Made by a program: the position numbers and the translations under genes
Notes under the pieces: generated by a model
The model's database searches: none
Seen by the model: the letters and a program-made list of their open reading frames with translations, nothing else
Told to the model about the DNA's origin: nothing
Shown here: one piece after another, positions 1-8,555 of the stretch
Layout: each line of letters starts with the position of its first letter
How positions within the stretch are numbered: the stretch's first letter is position 1
From: JABDIP01 sp965227455
GTDB lineage: Bacteria > Pseudomonadota > Alphaproteobacteria > DSM-16000 > Inquilinaceae
Reading direction: 5' to 3'
Assembly (NCBI GenBank): GCA_965227455.1
Contig: OZ245752.1
Span: 1,798,001-1,862,000, forward strand
DNA length: 64,000 nt

Positions 1-2
1 GC

Positions 3-575
3 ACGCGGCTTGACAACACCACCAACTGGGCCGTGGTGACCACCGGCATCGCACTGTCGCTGACCTTCAGCGGTCCGCATGCCTCGCCGCTGCCGATGGC
101 GCTGGTGGGCGCAGTGGTGGTGGTGTTCCTGCTCTTCGAGGCGCGCCGCTATCGCTACTTCAATGTCTGGCGGGCGCGATGCCGGCTGATCGAGACCGAA
201 TTCTACGCCCCCTTGCTCCAAGGCAGCGGCATTCACGTGGATTCCGGTTGGAACGACATGCTGGCCAAGGAATACAGCCAGCCGGAGTATCACATCAGCC
301 TGGCCCGGGCCGTGGGCCGGCGGCTGCGGCGCAACTATGCCTGGATACTGGGGATCCAGGTGCTGGCCTATTATTCGAAGCTGGCGATCCACCCGACCCC
401 GGTTATCGGACTCCACGATTTCACCGAGCGTGCGGCCATCGGCCCGATCCCCGGCGAGCTGGTCATGGCGGCCGGCATCGTCTTCCACGGCGGCTGGATC
501 GTCTTCGCCATCGTCACCTGGCGCGAGGATCTGCGGATCCGCCGGGAGCGGCGCAGCCAGGTGGCCATGGGCTGA
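3..575 (+). CDS. DUF2270 family membrane protein (5' truncated)
   Basis: The reading frame is open from base 3, so the start lies upstream of the window and only the C-terminal part is seen. The first visible residues (RLDNTTNWAVVTTG) run straight into a hydrophobic segment, a second follows at about bases 95-150, and then comes a basic block with RYFNVWRARCRLIE. Two further hydrophobic stretches lie near the C-terminus. This pattern and these motifs match DUF2270, a family of predicted integral membrane proteins of unknown function. A GTG at 33 is only an internal codon. The family call is fairly sure; the role is unknown. Confidence 0.75.
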   Translation, partial: TRLDNTTNWAVVTTGIALSLTFSGPHASPLPMALVGAVVVVFLLFEARRYRYFNVWRARCRLIETEFYAPLLQGSGIHVDSGWNDMLAKEYSQPEYHISLARAVGRRLRRNYAWILGIQVLAYYSKLAIHPTPVIGLHDFTERAAIGPIPGELVMAAGIVFHGGWIVFAIVTWREDLRIRRERRSQVAMG

Positions 576-703
576 CGGTCCACCGGACATCGGCGGGGCC
601 GCCGGCGTGATCGAACTGTGACAGTTCAGGGCAGAAATAGACGGCACGGGTCCTGTCAGCCAGTCCCGCACTTCAAGGCATGTTCGGCAAGGGGGGCGTC
701 AGC

Positions 704-1297
704 GTGTTTCTGAAAACGATTGGAGAATCCGAGGCCACCGGCCGGGTGGCGGAGATCTATGCCGAGGAGAAATCGGCGCTTGGTCTGGTCATGTCGGCGA
801 CCGCGTGCTGGACCACGCGTCCGGACATGCTGCCGGCCTTCGAGGATTTCGCGGGTCAGGTGAAGGCGGAATTCTCGCTGTCGCCGCGGGACTGGCGGAT
901 GATCACCTTCATAGCCGCTCAGCACGTGCCCTCGACCTATTGCTCGACGGTCTATGGCCGCCACCTGCTGGAGGATCTCGGCTCCAAGGACAAGGTACTG
1001 GCGGTGCAGCGCGATTTCCGAACCGCCGGGCTGGACGAGCGCGACGTGGCGATGCTGGGATTCGCGGAGATGGTGGCCAGGGATGCGTCGCAGGTCAGCG
1101 CCCATGATATCGAAGGGCTGCGGGCGGCCGGGTTCAGCGACCGGCAGATCGGCGATATCGCCCTCTGTGCCGCCTTCCGATGTTTCGTTGCCCGCTTCTA
1201 CGACGCCACCGGCGCCGGCCCGGAACCGGCCTTCCTGGATGAGGACGAAGATTTTCGGGCCGCGCTGGCCATCGGGCGCAGACTCTCGGCACAATAG
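704..1297 (+). CDS. AhpD-like / carboxymuconolactone decarboxylase family protein
   Basis: An all-helical protein of 197 residues resembling the peroxidase-related AhpD-like/CMD family, whose active members carry the redox motif E-X4-C-X2-C-X3-H. Here the motif region reads YCSTVYGRH: Cys80 and His87 are present, but Val replaces the second Cys and Val stands at the Glu position. A thiol-disulfide peroxidase cycle is therefore unlikely and the role is open. I chose GTG at 704 because AAGGGGGG sits about 8 bases upstream; the in-frame ATG at 680 has no well-spaced ribosome binding site. It is followed after 5 bases by a GNAT gene and may be co-transcribed with it. Confidence 0.72.
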   Translation: MFLKTIGESEATGRVAEIYAEEKSALGLVMSATACWTTRPDMLPAFEDFAGQVKAEFSLSPRDWRMITFIAAQHVPSTYCSTVYGRHLLEDLGSKDKVLAVQRDFRTAGLDERDVAMLGFAEMVARDASQVSAHDIEGLRAAGFSDRQIGDIALCAAFRCFVARFYDATGAGPEPAFLDEDEDFRAALAIGRRLSAQ

Positions 1298-1302
1298 ACC
1301 GC

Positions 1303-1824
1303 ATGTCGACGGCACCGACCCTCGAAACCGAGCGGCTGCGGCTGCGGCCGCATCGAGCGGAGGATTTCGACCGCTTCGCGGAGATCTATGAATCACCGCG
1401 GTCGAAATTCATCAACGGACCGCTGTCTCGCGGAGATGCCTGGCGGGCGTTCGCGGCCGATGTCGGTCAATGGGTACTGCTCGGCTTCGGGGCCTGGGCG
1501 ATCGAACGCCGCCAGGACGGCGCCTATCTGGGCCAGGTCGGGTTGAACCACCCGGCGGACTTCCCGGAGCGCGAACTCGGCTGGCTGCTTTGGGAGGAGT
1601 TCGAGGGACAGGGCTATGCCCTGGAGGCGGCGCTCTGCGCCCGTAGCTTCGCCTATGGCACCTTGGGCTGGGAGACGGTGGTCAGCTACATCGACCCGGA
1701 CAACGCACCCTCGATCCGCCTTGCCGAGCGGATGGGCGCCAAGCCGGACCCGGATGCGATCAAGCCGGGCGACGGCCCCTGCACCGTCTATCGCCATCCT
1801 CCGCCGTCGGCCTTGGCAGGGTGA
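1303..1824 (+). CDS. GNAT acetyltransferase, RimJ/RimL type
   Basis: A 173-residue protein with the usual opening of RimJ/RimL-like acetyltransferases (LETERLRLRPHRAEDFDRFAE), predicted to move an acetyl group from acetyl-CoA to an amine, often a protein N-terminus or small molecule. The acetyl-CoA pyrophosphate loop is seen at residues 101-109 (EGQGYALEA), and the C-terminal NAPSIRLAERMGA segment is the typical last strand-helix of the fold. It starts 5 bases after the AhpD-like gene. The substrate cannot be read from sequence. Confidence 0.85.
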   Translation: MSTAPTLETERLRLRPHRAEDFDRFAEIYESPRSKFINGPLSRGDAWRAFAADVGQWVLLGFGAWAIERRQDGAYLGQVGLNHPADFPERELGWLLWEEFEGQGYALEAALCARSFAYGTLGWETVVSYIDPDNAPSIRLAERMGAKPDPDAIKPGDGPCTVYRHPPPSALAG

Positions 1825-1861
1825 CCCGGGCGCGGCATCGCCCATAAAATCGACGTCAGGC

Positions 1862-2341
1862 CTAGAGGTCCTTGCACAAGCGCGTCTTGTCCAGATCGAC
1901 CTGAAGCGTGGCGTCATACGACCGGCCGGTCCAGACCGGCTGGTATCCGAGGTGGCGGTAGAGCCGCAGGGCCCGGTGATTGGCGGTCATCGCCTCGATC
2001 TCGGCCGTACCGAAGCCGCGCCGCCTCAGCCGGGTCTCCATGGCGGCGAGCAGCGCCGAGCCGACGCCCCTGCCCTCGTAGTCGGGGCTGACCCAGAGGT
2101 CGGTGATGCGGTTGTCACCATGCTCGGTGGCCGCGAAGCCGGTGATGTCGCCAGCGATCTCGGCCACCAGGATCTGCGCCGCACCCTCGCGGCCGAAGGC
2201 GGCAAACGACTCGGCGTCGATCCGTGCAAGCACGCCCGGATCAACCAGCGGTGCAAAGCCCTTGCGCCAGGCGGCGTTGCCGATTTCGCCCACGCGGAAC
2301 GCATCGTCGGGCCGGGCGGGACGGATGGTGATCTCTGCCAT
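1862..2341 (-). CDS. GNAT family N-acetyltransferase
   Basis: A 159-residue GNAT protein beginning MAEITIRPARPDDA, the standard first strand of the fold. Motif A is at about residues 84-98, with EGRGVGSALL as the acetyl-CoA binding loop, and the tail has the usual NHRALRLYRHLGYQ segment. The open frame continues upstream to 2419, but that extension runs into the neighbouring methyltransferase and looks non-coding, so the ATG at 2341 is preferred. It lies 28 bases downstream of the methyltransferase stop on the same strand and may be the last gene of the carnitine-type operon. The acceptor substrate is unknown. Confidence 0.82.
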   Translation of the reverse strand: MAEITIRPARPDDAFRVGEIGNAAWRKGFAPLVDPGVLARIDAESFAAFGREGAAQILVAEIAGDITGFAATEHGDNRITDLWVSPDYEGRGVGSALLAAMETRLRRRGFGTAEIEAMTANHRALRLYRHLGYQPVWTGRSYDATLQVDLDKTRLCKDL

Positions 2342-2369
2342 CAGTGACCGGCCAGTTGCTTCGGCACCA

Positions 2370-3104
2370 TCAGCCGACGCCGGTCCGGCGCGCGACGAAC
2401 ACATGATGCTCGCCGGCATAGGGGTCGGTCACGTCGACCTCGACCGGCTTCAGCCCGGCCTCCGCCATCAATCGCCGCCAGGTCGCGATCGGAAACAGTC
2501 CGACCGTGTGGCTGTCATGCTCGATCCGTACCGGCTGGCCCGGTTCGCGTAGCATCAAGACGAAGTCGACGGTGATCTCGGTATCCGACGGATCCGGATC
2601 ATGATCCCATTCAAGATAGCGCAGCGCCCGCCCGTCCGGCCCGTCATGACCGCCGGAGTCGGTCCGCGGCTCGAAGCTGTCGGTGACGATGTCGGGGATC
2701 AGGACCGCCACACCTCCCGGTCGCAGGTGAGTGGCGGCGGTCGCGATCGCAGCCCCGAGATCGGCCTCCGTCGTCATATAGGCGATCGCATCATGGATCA
2801 GGGCGACATCGAATTTTCGGCCGAGATCGAGAGAGCGCATGTCGCCTTCAATGTGCTCGCACTCGGGGTTCTGTCCTTGGCTGATCGCCAACATGTCCGG
2901 AGAGAGATCGGTCAGCGTGCAGGCGAACCGCGCCTTCAGGTGCGAAGCGAGATGGCCCGCCCCTGTCCCCAGTTCGAGTAGCGTGTCCGCCGGACCGTCG
3001 CGGGCCGCCTCGACCAGCCGGAAGAAGTGATCCGCCTCCTCCGCGTAGTCTTCGGCGGCCGTTATCAGCGGATACCAAGATGCCAGTGCCCCGTAAATCC
3101 GCAT
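2370..3104 (-). CDS. class I SAM-dependent methyltransferase
   Basis: A 244-residue Rossmann-fold methyltransferase. Motif I (ELGTGAGHLA, about residues 45-54) binds S-adenosylmethionine; an acidic post-I strand (LTDLSPDML) and the GDMRSLDLG motif follow. ATG 3104 is preferred over a TTG at 3110 because GGGGA lies 6 bases before the ATG and would abut the TTG. It begins 12 bases after the CaiD-like gene and is probably in the same operon. Its substrate is unknown; the context would allow a methylamine or betaine-related acceptor, but that is guesswork. Confidence 0.83.
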   Translation of the reverse strand: MRIYGALASWYPLITAAEDYAEEADHFFRLVEAARDGPADTLLELGTGAGHLASHLKARFACTLTDLSPDMLAISQGQNPECEHIEGDMRSLDLGRKFDVALIHDAIAYMTTEADLGAAIATAATHLRPGGVAVLIPDIVTDSFEPRTDSGGHDGPDGRALRYLEWDHDPDPSDTEITVDFVLMLREPGQPVRIEHDSHTVGLFPIATWRRLMAEAGLKPVEVDVTDPYAGEHHVFVARRTGVG

Positions 3105-3116
3105 GGTCAATCCCCG

Positions 3117-3902
3117 CTAGCGCCCCTTCCAGACCGGATCGCGCTTCTCGGCAAAGGCGCGGGCGCCCTCCAGCTGGTCCTCGGAGGCGTAGAGCAGGTC
3201 GACCGTGCGCAGCTTGCGCTGGGTGATGCGGTTCATCGCGTCCTGGAACTTGCTGTCCTCGGCATCGCGGACGATCTCCTTGATCGCGGCATAGACCAGG
3301 GGCGGGCCGGACTCGATCAGCCGCGCCATCTCCCAGGCCTGCTCCATCAGCCCGGATGCCGGCACAACCCGATTCACGAAGCCCCAGCGATGGGCCTCCT
3401 CCGCATCCAGCCAGCGCCCGGTGAGCAGCAACTCCATGGCGATGTGGTAGGGGATGCGCTTGGGCAGCTTGACCGATGCCGCGTCGGCGACGGTGCCGGA
3501 GCGGATTTCGGGCAGGGCGAAGGTCGCATGCTCGGCGGCGAGGATGATGTCGGTCGACAACGCCAATTCCAGCCCGCCGCCGCAGCAGATTCCGTTCACC
3601 GCGGCGATCACCGGCTTGTTGAGGTCGCGGAGCTCCTGCAGGCCGCCGAAGCCGCCGACGCCGTAGTCGCCATCGACCGCGTCGCCCTCGGCGGCGGCCT
3701 TCAAGTCCCATCCCGGGCAGAAGAACTTCTCGCCGGTTGCGGTGAGGATCGCCACTCGCAAATCCGGATCGTCGCGGAAGCCGGCGAAGATGTCGCCCAT
3801 GATCCGGCTGGTCGCAAGGTCGATGGCGTTGGCCTTGGGCCGGTCCAGCGTCACTTCCAGGATGCCGCCCTCACGGCGGGTCTTGATCGGGGTATCGGTC
3901 AT
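3117..3902 (-). CDS. caiD: carnitinyl-CoA dehydratase-like enoyl-CoA hydratase (CaiD family)
   Basis: A 261-residue crotonase-fold enzyme, the same length as E. coli CaiD and very like it: GWDLKAAAEGDAVDGDYG, KPVIAAVNG, and an identical-looking C-terminus (AFAEKRDPVWKGR). CaiD interconverts crotonobetainyl-CoA and carnitinyl-CoA. Both crotonase glutamates are visible: Glu112 in GGGLELAL and Glu132 in ALPEIRSG. Its start overlaps the end of the acyl-CoA ligase by four bases (ATGA), pointing to translational coupling. In this operon it would hydrate crotonobetainyl-CoA to carnitinyl-CoA, which the fused thioesterase downstream of the dehydrogenase could release. A general short-chain enoyl-CoA hydratase role remains possible. 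Confidence 0.85.
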   Translation of the reverse strand: MTDTPIKTRREGGILEVTLDRPKANAIDLATSRIMGDIFAGFRDDPDLRVAILTATGEKFFCPGWDLKAAAEGDAVDGDYGVGGFGGLQELRDLNKPVIAAVNGICCGGGLELALSTDIILAAEHATFALPEIRSGTVADAASVKLPKRIPYHIAMELLLTGRWLDAEEAHRWGFVNRVVPASGLMEQAWEMARLIESGPPLVYAAIKEIVRDAEDSKFQDAMNRITQRKLRTVDLLYASEDQLEGARAFAEKRDPVWKGR

Positions 3903-5941
3903 TCGGGCGCCTTTCCCATCCGCACCAGCGCATCGACGGCGACCGCGGATGCGGGACCGCAGAGCAGCGGGTTGATCTCGATTTCCTCCAATTCGCCGGC
4001 ATGGTCCAGAGCGAATGTCTGCACCGCCGTGACCACCTTTAGAATCGCCGGCTTGTCGACACCCGGCTGCCCGCGATAGCCGTCGAGCAGCGGTGCGATC
4101 CGCAGCCGGCCCAGGGCGGATGCGACCGCATCCTCGCTGCTCGGGACCAGCAGCGACTGGCTGTCGCGCAGCAATTCGGTCAGCGTGCCGCCGGCGGCCA
4201 GTGTCAGGACGAATCCGTGCGCCGGGTCCCGCACAATTCCGACCAGCAGCTCGGCGACCGGTTCGGCGATGAATTCCTCAACCAGGAAGGTCTCTGCGGG
4301 CATGGCCGCCGCCGCCCGGCGCACCGCCTCTGTCGATGCGAGGTTGACCGCCACGGTGCCGGCCTCGGTCTTGTGGGCGACACCCTCGCCCTTCAACACG
4401 ACCGGAAACCCGAGCTGTGCCGCCTTCTCCGCCGCATCCTCGGCACTGTCGGCACGGCAGGATCGCGGGACGGCAACGCTGGCGGCGGCGAGCAGCGCCT
4501 TCGCGTCCGCCTCGCCAAGCGTCTCGGCGGCGACCGGCGCCGATGGCAGGAGGACCGGGTCCGAGACCGGCGCCAGGGCCGACAGCCGCGCTGCCGCCTC
4601 GGCGGCGGCGAGTGCCTCGTCTATCCCCATCAGCGGTGCGACGCCGCCGGCGATGAGGCGCTCGGCGACGGCTTCGGACAGGTTCTCCGGCAGTGTCGCG
4701 ACCATGGCCATTGGCCGGCCGGTTCGCGCTCTGGCGGCCAGGGCCGCCTCGATGGCGCATTGCCAGTCCGCGTCGGAACAGCGATCCGTGCGCGGCAGAT
4801 CGACGACCACCAGGCTCAGAGCGGCCGGACCGTCCATCACAGCAACCCAGGCGCTCGTCATCGCCCCGATGTCGTTCCAGATATAGGTGTGATAGTCGAG
4901 CGGGTTGGCCAGGGCCACCCGGGGCCCAAGGACCGCCCGCAGGTCGGACCGCTGGCGTTCGGAAAGGCTTGGAAAGCTCAGATCGCGGCGCAAGGCGCTG
5001 TCCGCCATCAGGCCAGCCTCGCCGCCCGAGCAGCAGATCGCGGCAACGGCGTCGGTTTCGATGGGCCCGGTCACGTGCAGCAGCTTTAGGGTCTCGGCCA
5101 ACTCCGGCAGCGATTCGACCCGCGCGATGCCAAGCCGGTCCAGCAAGGCCTGCGCGCCGGCGTCGCCGCCAGCCAGCGATGCGGTGTGCGAGATGGTCGC
5201 CGCGCGGGCCTGGTCGGTGCGGCCGACTTTCAGTGCGACGATCGGCTTCGCCAGCTCGGCCGCCCTGGCGGCCAGAGCCTCGAAGGCGCGCACATCGCCG
5301 AAGCCCTCGATATGTAGCCCGAGCGCCGTGACCCTGGGGTCTTCCAGCAGCGCGGCGCCGATCTCGGCGATGCCGAGCTGCGCTTGGTTGCCTGCGGTCG
5401 CCACATAGGCGATCGGCAGGGCGCGGCGGTGCATGGTCAGGCTGATTGCCAGGTTCGACGACTGGGTGACGATCGCGACGCCGGTGTCCACCTGCCGCCC
5501 GCCATGCTGGTCCGGCCAGAGCGGAACGCGGTCGAGATAATTGATCAGGCCGTAGCAGTTCGGCCCGACGATCGGCATGGCGCCAGCGGCCTCCAGCAGC
5601 CGGCCCTGAAGGTCGGCACCCTCGGCGTCCTCCTGCCGGGATTCCAGGAAGCCGCTGGCGAAGCAAATTGCGCCGCCGGCGCCGACTTCCGAAAGCTGGG
5701 CGACGACCTCGATCGTGGCGTGGCGGTTGACGCCGATGAAGCTCGCATCGGGGGCATCCGGCAGATCGGCCACCGAGGCGAAGGCCGGCACGTCGGCGAC
5801 CTCAGCCGGTCTTGGATGAACCCACCACAGGTCGCCGTCGAAGCCCATCCCGCGGCATTGGTCGATCAGGTTGCGGCACCAGGTGCCGCCGCCGATCACG
5901 GCGATGGAGCGGGGCCGCAGGAGGCGGGACAAATCCGGCAT
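3899..5941 (-). CDS. ADP-forming acyl-CoA synthetase (acetate-CoA ligase family)
   Basis: A 680-residue single-chain NDP-forming acyl-CoA ligase. Order of domains: N-terminal CoA-binding Rossmann domain (about 1-130, with SIAVIGGGTWCRN), two succinyl-CoA-ligase-like domains (about 150-440), and a C-terminal ATP-grasp domain from about 465 (GFPVVLKGEGVAHKTEAGTV). The phosphorylated histidine of the family is His252 in SHTASLAGGD. Such enzymes make an acyl-CoA from a carboxylate, CoA and ATP, giving ADP. In this operon it is the only visible candidate to activate gamma-butyrobetaine or crotonobetaine, in place of the CaiB transferase or CaiC ligase of enterics. The substrate is inferred from neighbours only. 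Confidence 0.85.
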   Translation of the reverse strand: MPDLSRLLRPRSIAVIGGGTWCRNLIDQCRGMGFDGDLWWVHPRPAEVADVPAFASVADLPDAPDASFIGVNRHATIEVVAQLSEVGAGGAICFASGFLESRQEDAEGADLQGRLLEAAGAMPIVGPNCYGLINYLDRVPLWPDQHGGRQVDTGVAIVTQSSNLAISLTMHRRALPIAYVATAGNQAQLGIAEIGAALLEDPRVTALGLHIEGFGDVRAFEALAARAAELAKPIVALKVGRTDQARAATISHTASLAGGDAGAQALLDRLGIARVESLPELAETLKLLHVTGPIETDAVAAICCSGGEAGLMADSALRRDLSFPSLSERQRSDLRAVLGPRVALANPLDYHTYIWNDIGAMTSAWVAVMDGPAALSLVVVDLPRTDRCSDADWQCAIEAALAARARTGRPMAMVATLPENLSEAVAERLIAGGVAPLMGIDEALAAAEAAARLSALAPVSDPVLLPSAPVAAETLGEADAKALLAAASVAVPRSCRADSAEDAAEKAAQLGFPVVLKGEGVAHKTEAGTVAVNLASTEAVRRAAAAMPAETFLVEEFIAEPVAELLVGIVRDPAHGFVLTLAAGGTLTELLRDSQSLLVPSSEDAVASALGRLRIAPLLDGYRGQPGVDKPAILKVVTAVQTFALDHAGELEEIEINPLLCGPASAVAVDALVRMGKAPE

Positions 5942-5957
5942 CGCGCGGTCTTCCGGC

Positions 5958-7121
5958 TCAGGCGCCCAGCGGCCGCAGCAGGTCGCGGCTGATGATGTGG
6001 CGCTGGATCTCGGAGGTGCCGTCCCAGATCCGCTCGACCCGGGCGTCGCGCCAGAAGCGCTCCACCGGGAAATCGTTCATCAGCCCCATGCCGCCATGGA
6101 TCTGGATCGCCGCATCGGTGACCCTGGCCAGCATCTCCGAGGCGTACAGCTTGGCGCTGGCGATCTCGCGATTGGCGGCCAGCCCCTTGTCGAGCCGGTC
6201 GGCGGCGGCCAGGGTCAGATAATCGGCGGCGTCGATCTCGGTGATCATGTCGGCGAGCTGGAAGCCGACCCCCTGGAACTTGCCGATCGGCTGGCCGAAC
6301 TGCTCGCGCTGGGCGGCATAGTCGAGAGCGTAGCCGAAGGCCCGGCGGGCCCGCCCGACGCACATGGCGGCCACCGTGATGCGGGTGGCGTAGAGCCACT
6401 CGTTCATCACGTCGAAGCCGCCATCCACAGCGCCCAGCACCTGGGAATCCGGCAGGCGGCAATCGTCGAAGTCCAGGATCAGGTTCTTGTATCCGCGATG
6501 GGAGACGGATTCGTAGCCGTCGCGGATGGTGAAGCCGGGCGTGCCGCGGTCGACCAGGAAGGTGGTGATGCGCTTCTTCGGCCCCTTGGGCGTCTGGTCC
6601 TCGCCGGTGGCCACGAAGACGATCAGGAAATCCGCGTGCTCCGCGCCGGAGATGAAGTGCTTGGTGCCGTTCAGCACCCAATCGCCGCCATCCCGGACGG
6701 CGGAGCATTTCATACCGCGTATGTCGGAGCCGGCGCCGGGCTCGGTCATCGCCAGCGCGTCCATCTTCTCGCCGCGCACGGCCGGCAGCAGATAGCGTTC
6801 GCGCTGCTCGCCGGCGCAGGCCATCAGGATGTTCTGCGGCCGGCCGAAAAAATGGGTCAGGGCCATGGAACCGCGGCCGAGTTCCCGCTCCACCAGCGCG
6901 AAGTCGAGATGGCCGAGGCCGGCGCCGCCCACCTCCTCCGGGAAGTTGCAGGCGTAGAAGCCGAGTTCCAGGGTCTTGCGCTTGATATCCGCCGCGATCT
7001 CGGCGGGCACCTCGCCGGTCCGCTCGACCAGCTCCTCATGGGGATAGATCTCGTTCTCCACGAAACTGCGCACGGTGGAGACGATCATCTCCTGCTCTTC
7101 GGTCAATCCGAACTGAATCAC
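5958..7121 (-). CDS. acyl-CoA dehydrogenase, probably acting on a betainyl-CoA
   Basis: A 387-residue FAD-dependent acyl-CoA dehydrogenase of normal length, with the FAD-binding signatures MTEPGAGSDIRGM and GMGLMNDFPVERFWRD. In many members the catalytic base is Glu in an EGTS motif near the C-terminus; here the segment reads RIWDGTSEIQR, so Asp367 stands at that position, a substitution known in part of the family. The ATG overlaps the stop of the upstream dehydrogenase-thioesterase gene by four bases. Context suggests oxidation of gamma-butyrobetainyl-CoA to crotonobetainyl-CoA, but the sequence alone does not prove the substrate. Confidence 0.85.
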   Translation of the reverse strand: MIQFGLTEEQEMIVSTVRSFVENEIYPHEELVERTGEVPAEIAADIKRKTLELGFYACNFPEEVGGAGLGHLDFALVERELGRGSMALTHFFGRPQNILMACAGEQRERYLLPAVRGEKMDALAMTEPGAGSDIRGMKCSAVRDGGDWVLNGTKHFISGAEHADFLIVFVATGEDQTPKGPKKRITTFLVDRGTPGFTIRDGYESVSHRGYKNLILDFDDCRLPDSQVLGAVDGGFDVMNEWLYATRITVAAMCVGRARRAFGYALDYAAQREQFGQPIGKFQGVGFQLADMITEIDAADYLTLAAADRLDKGLAANREIASAKLYASEMLARVTDAAIQIHGGMGLMNDFPVERFWRDARVERIWDGTSEIQRHIISRDLLRPLGA

Positions 7122-8551
7122 GCATCCTCCCTCGGATCGGGCAGCACGGCATGGGCGGCGGCAATCTCCGCCAGGCGCACCGCCACCGCCTCGCCTGGCA
7201 TGGACGAGCGCCGGGCCTCCAGATCAACATGGATCAGCAACTGGTCGCCGGTCGCCAGCAGGCGGCCATCGGCGTGGGTCAAGCGATGGAAAAGCCGCAT
7301 CTTCTTGCCCTGCCCCTCCATCACCTGGGTGGTCACGGTAACCGCATCGCCGGCAAGAGCCTCGTCGAGGAACCGGATACGAATATCCACGGTGAAGTAG
7401 CTCTGCCCGCCGGCCACATAGGCCTGATCCGCCCCGATGACGACCATCATGGCATCGGCCGCATCGGAGAAGACCTGGCCATAGCGGCCCTCGTTCATGT
7501 GGCCGTTATAGTCGGTCCAGTCTAGCGGCACGGTCCGCCGGATGGTGCGGATCGGCTGCGACACGTCGACGTCGCCCGGCGGCGCCAGGCGCCGATCCTG
7601 GTCTTGCAGCAGGGCGCCGACCCCCCAGCCCTGCGCCTTCAACGCCCGCATCATGGCGACGAGATTGGTGTCGCGGATGCGTTCCAGCTCGCGGATCGAA
7701 TGTCGGCCGGACTGGGCATCGGACTGGTCGGCGATCGTGCGCACCAGATCGTCTGTGAGTTCCGGAACGTCGGTGAGTCTGCTCCAGGGCCAGGCGAGCG
7801 CCGGGCCGAACTGGGCGATGAAATGCGCCATGCCGGCTTCGCCGCCGGCGATACGATAGGTTTCGAACAGCCCCATCTGGGCCCAGCGCAGGCCGAAGCC
7901 GAAGCGGATCGAGTCGTCGATCTCCTCGGTGGTGGCGACGCCGTCCTTCACCAGCCAGAGTGCCTCGCGCCAGACGGCCTCCAGCAGCCGGTCGGCGATA
8001 TGGGCGTCGATCTCTTTGCGGATGTGCAGCGGCTTCATGCCAATCGCGGTCAGGATCGCCTTGGCCCCGTCGATCGTCTCCGCCGGTGTCGCCTCGGAAG
8101 GCACCAGTTCCACCAGCGGCAGGAGGTAGACCGGGTTGAACGGATGGGCGACGACGATCTGCCCGGGCCTGGCCGCGCCTTCCTGCAGCTCCGACGGCTT
8201 GAAGCCGGAGGTTGAGGAGCCGATCACGGTGTCAGGCCGGCAATAGGCCTGGATTTCGGCGAACAGCTCGCGCTTCATCGCCAGCCGCTCCGGCACGCTC
8301 TCCTGGATCCAGTCCGCCTCGGCAACGGCGTCGGCGACGGAACCTGCGAAGGACAGATCGCCCTCGGCCGGCATCGCCACGTCGGCCAGGGCGGGCAGGC
8401 TGCGGCGGGCATTGGCCAGAACTTCGCCGATCTTGCGCTCGGCTTCGGGATCAGGGTCGAAGACCCGCACGTCCCAGCCCATCAGCAGGAACCGCGCGGC
8501 CCAGCCGCCGCCGATGACGCCGCCTCCCAGGATCGCCGCGATCTTCGCCAT
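7118..8551 (-). CDS. lcdH: L-carnitine 3-dehydrogenase fused to betainyl-CoA thioesterase
   Basis: A 477-residue fusion. Residues 1-320 are a 3-hydroxyacyl-CoA-dehydrogenase-like enzyme with the NAD-binding loop at 9-17 (GGGVIGGGW), SSTSGF at 112-117 and the HPFNPVYLLPLVEL segment from 136, all typical of L-carnitine 3-dehydrogenase. Residues 330-477 are a hot-dog thioesterase (LDWTDYNGHMNEGRY at 343-357). This fusion is known in alphaproteobacteria: the first half oxidises L-carnitine to 3-dehydrocarnitine and the second hydrolyses glycine betainyl-CoA. The start is ATG 8551, four bases after the BKACE stop; the frame extends to 8605 only by overlapping that gene. Confidence 0.92.
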   Translation of the reverse strand: MAKIAAILGGGVIGGGWAARFLLMGWDVRVFDPDPEAERKIGEVLANARRSLPALADVAMPAEGDLSFAGSVADAVAEADWIQESVPERLAMKRELFAEIQAYCRPDTVIGSSTSGFKPSELQEGAARPGQIVVAHPFNPVYLLPLVELVPSEATPAETIDGAKAILTAIGMKPLHIRKEIDAHIADRLLEAVWREALWLVKDGVATTEEIDDSIRFGFGLRWAQMGLFETYRIAGGEAGMAHFIAQFGPALAWPWSRLTDVPELTDDLVRTIADQSDAQSGRHSIRELERIRDTNLVAMMRALKAQGWGVGALLQDQDRRLAPPGDVDVSQPIRTIRRTVPLDWTDYNGHMNEGRYGQVFSDAADAMMVVIGADQAYVAGGQSYFTVDIRIRFLDEALAGDAVTVTTQVMEGQGKKMRLFHRLTHADGRLLATGDQLLIHVDLEARRSSMPGEAVAVRLAEIAAAHAVLPDPREDA

Positions 8552-8555
8552 GGCG

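Noticed and set aside
5871..7400. Long plus-strand open frame
   Set aside because: Antisense to the acyl-CoA dehydrogenase and the end of the dehydrogenase-thioesterase gene; no recognisable domains.
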